Shown here: piece after piece, positions 57,350 through 57,414 of the stretch | Layout of the letters: every line of letters begins with the position of its first letter | Position numbering within the stretch: position 1 is the first letter of the stretch | NCBI RefSeq assembly: GCF_000296405.1 | Contig: NZ_JH815195.1 | Coordinates: forward strand, 125,789-183,202 | Source of the DNA: Corynebacterium otitidis ATCC 51513 | GTDB taxonomy: Bacteria; Actinomycetota; Actinomycetes; Mycobacteriales; Mycobacteriaceae | Length of the DNA: 57,414 nt | Direction: 5' to 3' | Notes under the pieces: generated by a model | Told to the model about the DNA's origin: nothing | The model's database searches: none | The model's input: only the letters and a program-made list of their open reading frames with translations | Position numbers and translations under genes: made by a program

Positions 57350-57414
57350 GACACCTCGAACACCCCGGAGCCGCGCCCCGGGCGGCCCCGCGGCCGCCGG
57401 CGGCGGGCGCGCCG
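57347..57414 (+). CDS. start of a further gene, cut by the window end
   Basis: ATG 57347 opens [20 protein letters not shown]..., running off the edge after 22 codons. The Pro/Arg-rich cytoplasmic-style N-terminus is all that is visible. It continues the direction of the glycan gene group, and a large membrane protein or glycosyltransferase with a disordered tail would fit, but no identification is possible. Confidence 0.5.
   Translation, partial: MDTSNTPEPRPGRPRGRRRRAR

Overview
The window is a very GC-rich actinobacterial chromosome segment, almost certainly from a Corynebacterium. The signs are a single giant type I fatty acid synthase, a fused AccBC with a separate AccD and a tiny epsilon subunit, mycothiol synthesis (mshA), SenX3-RegX3, SpaA-type sortase-assembled pili, and a gene order that repeats well-known Corynebacterium glutamicum neighbourhoods. 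A complete FAS-I argues against a lipid-requiring (FAS-less) species. I cannot name the species. I saw no rRNA, tRNA, CRISPR array, transposase or integrase.

Layout. (1) 1-7.3 kb, minus strand: haem pathway run hemA-hemC-(small PH-like protein)-hemD fusion-hemB, then two small membrane proteins, with a glutaredoxin-like gene upstream of hemA. (2) 7.5-13.2 kb: HAD phosphatase, a 33-residue bS22-type ribosomal protein too short for usual gene calls, an excisionase-like HTH protein, proC, an acidic membrane-anchored protein, ppx, and a Cys-rich unknown. (3) 13.3-17.3 kb, minus: overlapping gpmA-senX3-regX3, with mshA upstream. (4) 17.5-28.65 kb, plus: acyl-CoA ligase, then the 9.1 kb fas gene. 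(5) 28.9-35.3 kb, minus: a pilus module (tip adhesin, major pilin with YPKN/E-box/LPNTG, class C sortase, minor pilin). (6) 35.9-42.5 kb: a large DUF6541-like membrane protein, acpS, and the divergent accBC / accD1-accE pair. (7) 42.5-46.9 kb: murB, an LmeA-like protein, DUF2516, DUF445, and small membrane proteins. (8) 47-50.6 kb: sdhCAB. (9) 51-57.4 kb: lpd, then a surface-glycan set (flippase-like, two GT2 enzymes, DUF2304, a membrane-anchored unknown, and the start of another gene).

How it fits together: fas, acpS, accBC, accD1 and accE form the fatty-acid machinery (malonyl-CoA supply, synthase, and phosphopantetheinylation of its ACP). The pilus module sits between fas and acpS. fas and accBC share an almost identical promoter layout, TTGCCG-N19-TATnCT, in which a GAG-N6-CTC palindrome overlaps the -10; this looks like a common operator, plausibly for FasR.

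The most striking observation is a run of ten G in the coding strand of the pilus tip adhesin just after its signal peptide. As read here the tract puts the signal peptide out of frame with the rest of the protein, and nine G would restore it. This looks like a phase-variable (currently OFF) adhesin, or else a homopolymer error. A second ten-base C run lies about 260 bp upstream in an otherwise gene-less stretch.
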